Below, piece after piece: positions 50,154 through 57,740 of a DNA stretch of 64,000 bases; the stretch's first letter is position 1; each line of letters begins with the position of its first letter. Position numbers and translations under genes: made by a program. The notes beneath the pieces are model-generated. The model worked only from the letters and a program-made list of their open reading frames with translations. It was not told the origin of the DNA and ran no database searches. Source of the stretch: VRUE01 sp963703895 (GTDB lineage Bacteria; Actinomycetota; Thermoleophilia; Solirubrobacterales; 70-9); NCBI GenBank assembly GCA_963703895.1, contig CAVPFX010000002.1, positions 682,001 to 746,000 on the forward strand, written 5' to 3'.

Positions 50154-51170
50154 GTGAGCCCAGAGCTGGGCTCACCGCAATCCGAGGCTGCGTCGCCGTC
50201 CAAGAACGGGGCTGACCCGCTGCGCATGCCCGACGGCGCTCTCGTCGCCAAGCGCGACGCGCCGGTCGGCGGCCAGGCGGTGCTCGAGGGCGTGATGATG
50301 CGCGGCATCTCGGTCTGGGCCGTGGCGGTGCGCCGTCCCGATGGCGAGATCGAGATCAGCTCCGAGTCGATCAAGCCCTGGGCCTCGCGGCATCGCCTCT
50401 GGCGATTGCCGGTCTTGCGCGGCGTCGTCGCCCTCGGCGAGTCGCTGAAGATCGGCTTCAAAGCACTGGCGATCTCCGCCAACGCCCAGCTCGAGGAGGA
50501 CGAGGAGGGTGAGCGGGAAGAAATCGGCGGTTGGATGTGGGGCCTGACGATCCTCTTCTCGATGCTGTTGGCGGTCGGGCTCTTCTTCGTCATCCCGGTG
50601 GGGCTGACCAGCTTGATCAAGGATCAGCTCGGCTCGCCCCTGCTCTTCTGGCTGGTCGAGGGAGTGCTGAGAACCGGCATCTTCATTGGCTACATCGCGG
50701 CGATCAGTCGCCTCAAGGACCTGCGTCGTGTCTTCGAGTACCACGGCGCCGAGCACAAGACGATCTCTTGCTACGAGGCCGAAGACGAGCTCACACCCGC
50801 CCGCGCCAAGCTCTACTCGCGGCTGCACCCGCGCTGTGGCACCAGCTTCCTGCTGATCGTGATGGTGCTGGCGATCTTCGTCTTCGCCCCGATCGGCCTG
50901 CCCGCCTGGTACTGGCTGGTGCTCTCGCGGATCGTCGGCATCCCGCTGATCGCCGGCCTCTCCTACGAGGTGATCAAGTGGGCGGGCAAAAACCGGCGCA
51001 AGCGCTGGGTGCGGGCGATCATGTGGCCGGGACTGATGCTGCAGAACCTGACCACCCGTGAGCCCGACGAAGAAGAGCTGGCGGTGGCGATCGCTTCGCT
51101 GGAGGCGGTGCTTGCCCGCGAGTCGCCCGAGGAGGCGGCTGGCCAGCAGCACATCGAGATCGTCGCCTAG
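50154..51170 (+). CDS. DUF1385 membrane protein (YqhQ-like)
   Basis: A 338-residue protein. PVGGQAVLEGVMMRGISVWAVAVRRPDGEI is the DUF1385 opening (in parts: GGQAVLEGVMMRG), GAEHKTISCYEAEDELT and LHPRCGTSFLLIVMVLAIFVF its central conserved segments. About four to five transmembrane helices lie between ~130 and 280. The biochemical function of the family is unknown to me. It starts 3 bp after rpmE and usually precedes prfA; here an IS481 element has landed exactly at its stop codon. Confidence 0.92.
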   Translation: MSPELGSPQSEAASPSKNGADPLRMPDGALVAKRDAPVGGQAVLEGVMMRGISVWAVAVRRPDGEIEISSESIKPWASRHRLWRLPVLRGVVALGESLKIGFKALAISANAQLEEDEEGEREEIGGWMWGLTILFSMLLAVGLFFVIPVGLTSLIKDQLGSPLLFWLVEGVLRTGIFIGYIAAISRLKDLRRVFEYHGAEHKTISCYEAEDELTPARAKLYSRLHPRCGTSFLLIVMVLAIFVFAPIGLPAWYWLVLSRIVGIPLIAGLSYEVIKWAGKNRRKRWVRAIMWPGLMLQNLTTREPDEEELAVAIASLEAVLARESPEEAAGQQHIEIVA

Positions 51171-51175
51171 CTAGG

Positions 51176-52204
51176 TGTAGTTCCTAACAACGTTGTTCAT
51201 CCGGGCCTCCTTGAAGGCTGGGGGTGTCGAAGCTCCCACCCAACAAGGAGGACACCGGATGAAGATCCACGCTAACGCCCGCACCTGCCCGAACAGCCGC
51301 AGGCTCTTGGTCAAGCGGGTCGAAGAGGAGGGCTGGTCGCTGATGGTGGCGGCCGAGGCCGCCGGCATCAGCGAGCGCAGCGCTCGCAAGTGGCTGGGCC
51401 GCTGGCGCGCCGAAGGAGAGGATGGGCTTGCCGATCGCTCCTCGGCACCACGGCGGATCCCACACCGCACCCCCGAAGCGGTGGTCGAAGCGATCACCGC
51501 TCTGCGCCGCTTGCGGATGACCGCCGCGGAGATCGCCGAGGTCTTGGGCCTGGCGCTCTCAAAGGTCTCTCTGTGGCTGAAGCGGATCGGATTGGGCAAG
51601 CGCAGCCGCCTGCAGCCTCCGGAGCCACCCAATCGCTATGAGCGCTCACGACCTGGAGAGCTGATCCACGTCGACGTCAAGAAGTTGGGGCGCTTCGGGG
51701 TTGCCGGCAAACGGGCGATCGGCAATCGCAACGGCAGTCGCGGCTACGGCTGGGAGTGCTGCCACGTCTGCGTCGATGACGCCACCCGCCTCGCCTACGT
51801 GGAGGTGCTCCCCAACGAGCGCGGTGAGACCTCCTCGGCCTTCTTGCGGCGGGCCGTTGCGTGGTTTGCAGGGCGAGGCGTAAAGGTCGAACGGGTGATG
51901 ACCGACAATGGCTCTCCCTACGTTTCGACCATCCACGCCGCGACCTGCCGGGAGCTGGGCATCCGGCACCTCCGCACCCGCCCCTACCGCCCCCAGACCA
52001 ACGGCAAGGCCGAGCGCTTCATCCAGACGATGCTGCGCGAGTGGGCCTATGGGCGTCTCTATGGCAGCTCAGCTGAACGTCGCCTCCAGCTCGCCGGCTG
52101 GCTCGATCGCTACAACTACCACCGCAAGCACGGCTCCCTCGGCCATCGCCCGCCCGCGGCTCGCCTCAACGAGCTACAGGGGAACAACCTTCTTAGGAAC
52201 TACA
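51176..52204 (+). mobile_element. IS481-family insertion sequence, intact
   Basis: A 1029-bp element with 23-bp terminal inverted repeats (51176-51198 and 52182-52204, 21 of 23 matching, beginning TGTAGTTCCTAA). Flanked by a 6-bp target duplication GCTAGG (51170-51175 and 52205-52210), which fits the NCTAGN target preference known for IS481. It encodes one transposase. The reconstructed empty site contains the palindrome CGCCTAGCTAGGCG. Confidence 0.93.
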
Positions 52205-52209
52205 GCTAG
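51259..52209 (+). CDS. IS481-family transposase (DDE/rve integrase fold)
   Basis: A 316-residue protein from ATG 51259, preceded by AAGGAGGA. An N-terminal helix-turn-helix (RVEEEGWSLMVAAEAAGISERSARKWL) and a second HTH (MTAAEIAEVLGLALSKVSLWLKRIGLG, in parts) lead into the rve core: ELIHVDVKKLG (first Asp), ERVMTDNGSPYVS (second Asp) and TNGKAERFIQTM (Glu). All catalytic residues are present. Its last Ser codon and stop codon extend past the element end into the target duplication. Confidence 0.94.
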   Translation: MKIHANARTCPNSRRLLVKRVEEEGWSLMVAAEAAGISERSARKWLGRWRAEGEDGLADRSSAPRRIPHRTPEAVVEAITALRRLRMTAAEIAEVLGLALSKVSLWLKRIGLGKRSRLQPPEPPNRYERSRPGELIHVDVKKLGRFGVAGKRAIGNRNGSRGYGWECCHVCVDDATRLAYVEVLPNERGETSSAFLRRAVAWFAGRGVKVERVMTDNGSPYVSTIHAATCRELGIRHLRTRPYRPQTNGKAERFIQTMLREWAYGRLYGSSAERRLQLAGWLDRYNYHRKHGSLGHRPPAARLNELQGNNLLRNYS

Positions 52210-52601
52210 GCGTCGCCCCAGCCCCAAAGCGCCGCGATCGAGATCTTCCAGCTGCCTTCGATCCGTTTGAGGACCATCGAGGGGCTGTACGACTGCTCGT
52301 AGTGAGACCCCGCTGCCCCGTGCGCGGTGACGCGCCAGAGCTCGCGAGCAAAGGCGACATCGCCGGCGACGAGCGCGTTGCTGTACTCGACCTCGATGCG
52401 GATCTGGCGGGCGATTAACTGGGCGAGCACCGGTCGAATGTGCTCGCGATCGTGGATCGCGGTCGCATCGGGCGTCAGCAGGCAGGCATCGCGGGTGAAG
52501 CACCCCGTTGCCGCTGCCAGGTTGCCGGCACCGATCAACTTGGGCAGCGCGAGGCAGGCCATGCGGTCGGGCGGTGCGGCGACGAGCGTGTTGGTTTTCA
52601 T
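52206..52601 (-). CDS. SnoaL/NTF2-like small protein
   Basis: From ATG 52601 (GGAGGG 6 bases upstream; a GTG at 52625 is less likely) a 131-residue NTF2-fold protein: AGNLAAATGCFTRDACLLTPDATAIHDREHIRPVLAQLI (in parts), VEYSNALVAGDVAFARELWRV and MVLKRIEGSWKISIAALWGW. This is the SnoaL_2/DUF4440-like layout of small-molecule isomerases and ligand-binding proteins. The stop codon lies in the right-hand target duplication of the IS. Its promoter shares a strong motif with gntR at 55276. Function unknown. Confidence 0.85.
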   Translation of the reverse strand: MKTNTLVAAPPDRMACLALPKLIGAGNLAAATGCFTRDACLLTPDATAIHDREHIRPVLAQLIARQIRIEVEYSNALVAGDVAFARELWRVTAHGAAGSHYEQSYSPSMVLKRIEGSWKISIAALWGWGDA

Positions 52602-52643
52602 CTCGGCCCTCCAATGCGAATCCACGACGCGTTTACCTTTGAA

Positions 52644-52694
52644 CTAGCTAGCTATCACAGTAACCTCCCTCAGTGTGCTAGTCAACTATCACAC
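52644..52694 (-). promoter_or_regulatory. Promoter TTGACT-17-TACTGT with two TAGYTRRCTA operators
   Basis: On the minus strand: -35 TTGACT (52680-52685), 17-bp spacer, -10 TACTGT (52657-52662). Two 17-bp direct repeats with 4 mismatches (52644-52660 and 52678-52694, 34 bp apart) each contain a palindrome, TAGCTAGCTA or TAGTTGACTA. The second is identical over 10 bases to the operator before gntR. Confidence 0.65.
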
Positions 52695-52754
52695 TGTTCC
52701 GGTGGCTGAGGATGCCGAGTTCGCGAGGGTTGATGCCCGTCTATGTTGTGAGGC

Positions 52755-53822
52755 GTGATCGATTCCCTGGTCGAGCAGATCGAGGTGCGCTTTGCCGAGC
52801 TCGAGGCGCAGATGTCGGATCCCGCTGTGATCGGGGACCGCGAGCGCTACGCGGACGTGGGCCGCGAGTACCGCGAACTGCAGCCGGCGCAGGCGCTTGC
52901 GGTCGAGTACCGCAAGCTCAAGGACGATCTCGAGGGGGCGCGGGAGTTGCTCGCCGAGGACGGCGAGGACGCAGAGCTGCTGAAGATGGTCGAGGAGGCG
53001 CCACCGCGGCTCGAGGCGCTGGAAGAGGAGATCCGCCTGGCGATGGTCGAGCGCGACCCCAACGACGCCAAGAACGTCCTGGTCGAGATCCGCGCCGGGA
53101 CCGGTGGCGACGAGGCGGCCCTCTTCGCCGGCGACCTCTACAAGATGCTCACCCGCTACGCCGAGGAGCGCGGTTTCGCCACCGAGCCGCTCTCGCAGTC
53201 CAGCGCCGAGGTCGGCGGCTTCAAGGAGGTCACCTTCGCGATCAAGGGCGAGGGGGCCTACTCGATCTTCAAGTACGAGGGGGGCACGCACCGGGTGCAG
53301 CGCGTGCCCGAGACCGAGTCCCAGGGCCGCATTCACACCTCGACCGCGACCGTGGCCGTGTTGCCGGAGGCCGAGGAGGTTGAGGTTCAGATCGATCTCA
53401 ATGACCTGCAGATCGACGTCTATCGCTCCTCGGGCCCTGGCGGGCAGTCGGTCAACACCACCGACTCGGCGGTGCGGATCACCCACAAACCGAGTGGGAT
53501 CGTCGTCTCGATGCAGGACGAGAAGTCGCAGCTACAGAACAAGGAGCGGGCGATGCGGGTCCTTCGAGCCCGTCTCTACGAGCGCGAGCTCGCCGAGCAG
53601 CACGCCAAGATCGCCTCCGAGCGCAAGGCCCAGGTCGGCAGCGGCGAGCGCTCCGAGAAGGTCCGCACCTACAACTTCCCGCAGGGCCGCGTCACCGACC
53701 ACCGGATCAAGCACACCTCGCACAACCTCGATGGCGTGCTCGGTGGCGAGCTGGCCGAGTTCACCGAGGCACTCGCCGCCGAGGAGAAGCGACAGCGCCT
53801 CGAGACCGCCGCCGTCGGGTGA
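52755..53822 (+). CDS. prfA: Peptide chain release factor 1
   Basis: A 355-residue class I release factor reading UAA/UAG. The GGQ loop is SSGPGGQSVNTTDSAVR (near residue 229), and the codon-reading region is VQRVPETESQGRIHTSTATV, where PET stands at the PxT site of RF1. N-terminal helical domain residues ~1-95; GTGGDEAALFAGDL precedes the core. GTG start 52755. It overlaps prmC, which methylates its GGQ Gln. Confidence 0.97.
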   Translation: MIDSLVEQIEVRFAELEAQMSDPAVIGDRERYADVGREYRELQPAQALAVEYRKLKDDLEGARELLAEDGEDAELLKMVEEAPPRLEALEEEIRLAMVERDPNDAKNVLVEIRAGTGGDEAALFAGDLYKMLTRYAEERGFATEPLSQSSAEVGGFKEVTFAIKGEGAYSIFKYEGGTHRVQRVPETESQGRIHTSTATVAVLPEAEEVEVQIDLNDLQIDVYRSSGPGGQSVNTTDSAVRITHKPSGIVVSMQDEKSQLQNKERAMRVLRARLYERELAEQHAKIASERKAQVGSGERSEKVRTYNFPQGRVTDHRIKHTSHNLDGVLGGELAEFTEALAAEEKRQRLETAAVG

Positions 53823-54643
53823 CGCGCGAGGCGCTGAGCGCGTCGGTCGACGCCCTGCGTGCAGCCGGAGTCGACGAACCCCGTCTCGATGCCGAACTGC
53901 TGTTGGCCGCGGCGACCGGCTGGGACCGGGCGCGGATGGCGGCAAACCCCGAGGAGGAGATCCCGCCGCCGGCAACGCGGCGCTTTGCCGAGATGGTGCG
54001 GCGGCGCCTGCGCCGCGAGCCGGTTGCCTACATCCTCGGCAGTCGCGGCTTCCGCCAGATCGAGCTCGGCGTCGATCCCCGGGTGCTGATTCCGCGCCCC
54101 GAGACCGAGCTGCTGGTCGAGCTGGCGCTCGAGCTGCAGCCGCGCTCCGTTCTCGATGTCGGCACCGGCTCGGGTGCGGTGGCGCTGGCGATTGCCGCTG
54201 AGCTGCCGGGCGCCGAAGTCAGCGCCACCGACACCTCCCCCGGCGCCCTCGCCGTCGCCGTCGCCAACGCTGAGCGCCTCGGCTTGACAGCGCGGGTTGA
54301 GCTCTTCGAGGGAACGCTGCCGTCGGGTGGTGAGGAGTTTGACCTGGTTGTCGCGAATCTTCCCTATGTGAGCGAGGGAGATTGGGGAAAGCTGCAGCCC
54401 GAGGTCACCCAGTGGGAGCCGCGCGAGGCGCTGCTGGCGGGGCCGGACGGTCTCGACGTCTTCAGGTCCGCGCTGCCGGCGCTGGCCGGGATCGCCAAAG
54501 TCCTGGCGCTCGAGATCGGTGAGGGCCAGGCGCTTGCGGTGGCCGAGCTGTTGCGAGTGGCCGGCTTCGAGGCGACCGAATCGCGCCCTGACCTGGCCGG
54601 GATCGAGCGCTTGGCGATTGGCCGCAACGGGGCCGTTTCGTGA
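53819..54643 (+). CDS. prmC: Release-factor glutamine methyltransferase (HemK), variant NLPY motif
   Basis: A 274-residue enzyme: N-terminal helical domain (VDEPRLDAELLLAAATGWDRA), then YILGSRGFRQIELGVDPRVLIPRPETELLVE (in parts) and the SAM fold (VLDVGTGSGAVALAIAAEL). The glutamine-binding NPPY motif reads NLPY at 180-183 (VVANLPYVSEGDW). N5-glutamine methyltransferases hold the side-chain amide with this motif; a Leu for the first Pro is uncommon. GTG start overlaps prfA by 4 bp and the stop overlaps tsaC by 4 bp. Confidence 0.94.
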   Translation: MTREALSASVDALRAAGVDEPRLDAELLLAAATGWDRARMAANPEEEIPPPATRRFAEMVRRRLRREPVAYILGSRGFRQIELGVDPRVLIPRPETELLVELALELQPRSVLDVGTGSGAVALAIAAELPGAEVSATDTSPGALAVAVANAERLGLTARVELFEGTLPSGGEEFDLVVANLPYVSEGDWGKLQPEVTQWEPREALLAGPDGLDVFRSALPALAGIAKVLALEIGEGQALAVAELLRVAGFEATESRPDLAGIERLAIGRNGAVS

Positions 54644-55272
54644 CCGTGACGGTCTCGATCGCGCGTGACGGGGCCGACCGTGCCCGCACCGGTCTCGAGC
54701 TCTGCATCGCGGCTGGCGGAGTTGCCGTCTTCCCGGCCGATGGCCTCTACGGCCTCGCTTGCGACCCGCTCAACCAGAAAGCGATCGAGCGGATCCATCG
54801 AATCAAGGGCCGCGATGACGGCAAGCCGGCGGCCGTCCTCTACTTCTCGCCCCTGGCGATGCGCGAGCTGGTCGAGAGCTTGGGAGATCGCACGCGGACC
54901 GCGGTTGGCGCCCTGCTGCCCGGGCCGGTGACCATGGTCGTCGCCAATCCCGAGCATCGTTACCCGCTTGCTTGTCGCGAGGATCCCGAGCGGCTCGGGG
55001 TGCGGCTGCTCGACGGAGCCCTGGCGGGGACGATGTGCCCGCTCTTCCAGACCTCGGCAAATCGCAGCGGTGAGCCGGCCCCGGCCCTCTTTGCCGATGT
55101 CCCTCGCAGCATCCTCACCGCGGTCGACGTGGCGATTGACGGTGGGGCCCTGACTGGATTGCCATCGACGGTCATCGACGTCACCTCCCTTGACTCGGGC
55201 GGGAGCTGGACCGTCCTGCGCGACGGTGGCATGTCGAGGGATGAGCTGGGCGAGCGGCTCGCCAGCGCCTAG
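54640..55272 (+). CDS. tsaC: L-threonylcarbamoyladenylate synthase (Sua5/YrdC family)
   Basis: A 210-residue YrdC domain: AVFPADGLYGLACDPLNQKAI, RIKGRDDGKPAAVLYFS, LLPGPVTMVV, LGVRLLDGALAG and FQTSANRSGEPAP are the family sites for Thr, bicarbonate and ATP. It makes threonylcarbamoyl-AMP for tRNA t6A37. No C-terminal Sua5 domain, so the short form. GTG 54640; overlaps prmC. The position after prmC matches M. tuberculosis gene order. Confidence 0.94.
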   Translation: MTVTVSIARDGADRARTGLELCIAAGGVAVFPADGLYGLACDPLNQKAIERIHRIKGRDDGKPAAVLYFSPLAMRELVESLGDRTRTAVGALLPGPVTMVVANPEHRYPLACREDPERLGVRLLDGALAGTMCPLFQTSANRSGEPAPALFADVPRSILTAVDVAIDGGALTGLPSTVIDVTSLDSGGSWTVLRDGGMSRDELGERLASA

Positions 55273-55275
55273 ATG

Positions 55276-55313
55276 CTGTCCTAGTTGACTAGAACAGCGA
55301 GATTTCGTACTGT
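55276..55313 (+). promoter_or_regulatory. gntR promoter with overlapping palindromic operator; probably leaderless
   Basis: TTGACT (55285-55290), 17 bp, TACTGT (55308-55313). The -35 lies inside the palindrome CTGTCCTAGT-TG-ACTAGAAC at 55276-55295 (arms extend to 55297 with one mismatch). ATG 55322 is 8 bases after the -10, where transcription should begin, so the mRNA would be leaderless. Same hexamers, spacer and TAGTTGACTA core as the SnoaL promoter. Confidence 0.65.
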
Positions 55314-55321
55314 GTGTTCTG

Positions 55322-56098
55322 ATGGCACAGCGAACCGCGGACCGCGAGGCTACGCCTTTTTCGACTGATCCCGCGGCAGAGCTGCCGGTCGGGGTTCAGC
55401 TCTCCTGGCGCCTGCGGGCGCTGATCGCCACCGGTCGGCTCGCGGCGGGAGAGCGGTTGCCGAGCTTCCGCCGGCTGGCCGAGTGGGGCGGGGTCAACGT
55501 CAACACGGTTCGCGCCGTCTACGCCGGCCTGGAGGAGGCCGGGCTCGTGGTCAGCCGCCAGGGCCAGGGCACCTTCGTCGCGGCGCAGATCGAGGCATCT
55601 CCCGAGTTGGAGGAGATCGCTGCCGAGGCGCTGCGGCGAACGCTCGAGGCGGGGCTGGACCCGAGCGACCTGGTGATGGTCACCGCCGCCTGCGCGAGCA
55701 TGAGCGAAGCCGACGACTCGGTCGAGGTCAGCGGCGACCTTCCCGATCTCGCCGAGGAGAGCGAGGCGATCGAGGTCCGCCACGAGCTGCGCCGCCAGAT
55801 TGCCCGCCTCGAGATCGAGCTTGCTGCTTACACCCGGGACCTTCCCGTCGATATGCCGACCGCGACCCGCTTCTCCAAAGCGCACATAGCCGGGGTCGAG
55901 GAGCTCGAGCAGACGCGTGACACCCTGATCGCGCAGCTCTCAGAGGCGCAGCAGGCGGCGGAGCTGCGAGCCAGGCAGGTGGGGGAGGCCCGAGCGCGGC
56001 GCAAAGCGCAGCTCGAGGGAGAGCAGGGTGAGAAGGCAGCGCGATCGGGCGGGGGCCCTCTCGGCAGGGCGATGAGCTGGTGGCAGGCGAAGTCCTGA
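55322..56098 (+). CDS. GntR-family regulator with C-terminal coiled coil
   Basis: A 258-residue protein. Residues ~22-90 are a GntR winged helix: GVQLSWRLRALIATGRLAAG, RLPSFRRLAEWGGVNVNTVRAVYAGLEE (in parts) and GLVVSRQGQGTFVA. The remainder is a long Glu/Arg/Ala-rich coiled-coil region rather than a known effector domain such as FCD or UTRA, ending in a basic tail (GPLGRAMSWWQAKS). It overlaps the first yrbE gene and so is co-transcribed; it may regulate this operon and, through the shared operator, the SnoaL gene at 52206. Confidence 0.88.
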   Translation: MAQRTADREATPFSTDPAAELPVGVQLSWRLRALIATGRLAAGERLPSFRRLAEWGGVNVNTVRAVYAGLEEAGLVVSRQGQGTFVAAQIEASPELEEIAAEALRRTLEAGLDPSDLVMVTAACASMSEADDSVEVSGDLPDLAEESEAIEVRHELRRQIARLEIELAAYTRDLPVDMPTATRFSKAHIAGVEELEQTRDTLIAQLSEAQQAAELRARQVGEARARRKAQLEGEQGEKAARSGGGPLGRAMSWWQAKS

Positions 56099-56886
56099 GC
56101 CGGGCCTACACGCCCGCTAAGTCAGCCTTCGAACAGGTGGGGGAGATGATGATCCTCACCGCGAAGACGATCGTCTCTGCGATCCGGCCGCCGTACCCCT
56201 ACGGCGAGGAGCTGGTCTGGCAGTTCCTCTTCGTGCTCAAGCTCTCCTGGTTCCCGCTGCTGATCTCGACCTTCGCGCTCTGCCTGGGCGCCCCGGGCCT
56301 GCAGGCCGCGGGTGTGCTCTCGCTCTTCGGCGCGCTCGATCGGCTCGGCGGCTTCTTCGTCCTCACCGCGATTCGCTGGATCGGCCCGCTGGTCACCGCT
56401 GTCGTCGTCGCCGGCGTCGCCGGCACCGCGATCACCGCCGACCTTGGCGCCCGCAAGATCCGCGAGGAGCTCGACGCCCTGCAGGTGCTCGGGGTCGACC
56501 CGATCAAGAACCTGGTCGTGCCACGCTTCCTGGCGCTGATGGTGGTGACGGCGCTGCTCGACATCTTCGCGATCATCTTCGGCCTCAGCGCCGGGATCGC
56601 CGCCGAGCTGCTCTACCACCAGCCGCTCGGTGGCTTCTTCGCCACCCTGTTCACCAATGCCTCGGTCACCGACATCTGGGGCTCGGTGCTGATGTGCACG
56701 ATTTTCGGCGCGATCATCTCGGTCGTCTGCTCGTTCAAGGGGATGACTGCGTCCGGCGGGGCGGAGGGGGTCGGGCGTGCGGTCAACCAGGCTGTCGTCA
56801 TCGCCCTCGTCGCGGTCTTCTTCTTCAACTACGTCTTCACCGCGGTCCTGCTCGCGACCAACCCCGAACTGCAGGCAATTCGGTGA
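56080..56886 (+). CDS. MlaE/YrbE-family ABC permease (YrbEA-like)
   Basis: A 268-residue membrane protein with five or six helices. WFPLLISTFALCLGAPGLQ, GPLVTAVVVAGVAGTAITADLGARKIREELDALQVLGVDP (in parts; ADLGARKIREELDAL is the MlaE coupling segment) and MTASGGAEGVGRAVNQAVV are family motifs. YrbE permeases pair in Mce/Mla lipid-import systems. Here no mce/MlaD or ATPase gene follows, so the remaining parts must be elsewhere. GTG start 56080 overlaps gntR by 19 bp. Confidence 0.9.
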   Translation: MAGEVLSRAYTPAKSAFEQVGEMMILTAKTIVSAIRPPYPYGEELVWQFLFVLKLSWFPLLISTFALCLGAPGLQAAGVLSLFGALDRLGGFFVLTAIRWIGPLVTAVVVAGVAGTAITADLGARKIREELDALQVLGVDPIKNLVVPRFLALMVVTALLDIFAIIFGLSAGIAAELLYHQPLGGFFATLFTNASVTDIWGSVLMCTIFGAIISVVCSFKGMTASGGAEGVGRAVNQAVVIALVAVFFFNYVFTAVLLATNPELQAIR

Positions 56887-57680
56887 TCGGCTGGCTCGAC
56901 GTCCCGCGCGGCTGGCTCGACTCCTTCGGCGAGATCGCCCGCTTCGGCTCGCGCGTCGCCGGCCTCGTCTACAGCGGCCGGGTGCTGCGTTACTTCGGCG
57001 AGAGCATGCGGCAGGCCGGGATCCTGATCCTCGGCTCGGCGGTGATCATCTGGGCCTTCGTCTTCATCCTCGGCCTGCAGTGCGGCCTGCAGGGCGCCTA
57101 CTTCAACCGCTCGATCGGCGCGCCCTCGCTGGCCGGGCTCTTCTCGGCCTACTGCGATTTGCGCGAGGGCCTGCCTTACGCCTTTGGCTACATCCTCTCG
57201 GCCAAGGTCGGCACCGGCATCGTCGCCGAGCTCGGCGCGATGCGGATCTCCGACGAGATCGACGCGCTTGAGGTGATGGGCATCCAGCCGGTCACCTTCC
57301 TCGCCGCGACCCGCCTGCTCGGCGCCTGGATCGCGATCCCGTTCCTCTACCTGGTCGGGATCGGGGTCGCCTACTTCGCCAGCTACCTCGCCGTGGTCCA
57401 GCAGGTCGGCGACGTCTCCTCCGGCGGCTACCTGCTGATCTTCTGGATGTTCCAAGACCCCCTCGACCTCTTCTTCAGTCTGACCAAGGGGATGGTGATG
57501 GCGACCGCGATCGTGCTGGTCGGCTGTTACTACGGCTACACGGCCTCCGGTGGCCCGGTCGGGGTGGGAACGGCGACCGCGCAATCGATGGTGGTCAACA
57601 TCATCATCGTCCACATCATCGGCATGCTCGGCACCGTCGTCTTCTGGGGCTCGACCCCGCGCGCGCCAATCGGCGGCTAA
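56883..57680 (+). CDS. MlaE/YrbE-family ABC permease (YrbEB-like)
   Basis: A 265-residue second permease, GTG start at 56883 overlapping the first by 4 bp. RQAGILILGSAVIIWAFVFILG, SAKVGTGIVAELGAMRISDEIDALEVMGI (in parts; AELGAMRISDEIDAL is the MlaE signature) and YTASGGPVGVGTATAQSMV confirm the family. With the upstream protein it should form the heterodimeric membrane core of a lipid (steroid or fatty acid) importer. Terminates at a large hairpin. Confidence 0.92.
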   Translation: MIGWLDVPRGWLDSFGEIARFGSRVAGLVYSGRVLRYFGESMRQAGILILGSAVIIWAFVFILGLQCGLQGAYFNRSIGAPSLAGLFSAYCDLREGLPYAFGYILSAKVGTGIVAELGAMRISDEIDALEVMGIQPVTFLAATRLLGAWIAIPFLYLVGIGVAYFASYLAVVQQVGDVSSGGYLLIFWMFQDPLDLFFSLTKGMVMATAIVLVGCYYGYTASGGPVGVGTATAQSMVVNIIIVHIIGMLGTVVFWGSTPRAPIGG

Positions 57681-57685
57681 ACAGC

Positions 57686-57738
57686 CCGCCGACGGGACTG
57701 AAAGCAGAGATATGGATTGTTTTGAGGCCCGTCGGCGG
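57686..57738. terminator. Long-loop hairpin between convergent yrbEB and lysyl-oxidase-like genes
   Basis: Perfect 11-bp arms CCGCCGACGGG (57686-57696) and CCCGTCGGCGG (57728-57738) with a 31-base loop, immediately after the permease stop and next to the opposing stop. Probable bidirectional terminator or palindromic repeat. Confidence 0.55.
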
Positions 57739-57740
57739 AG

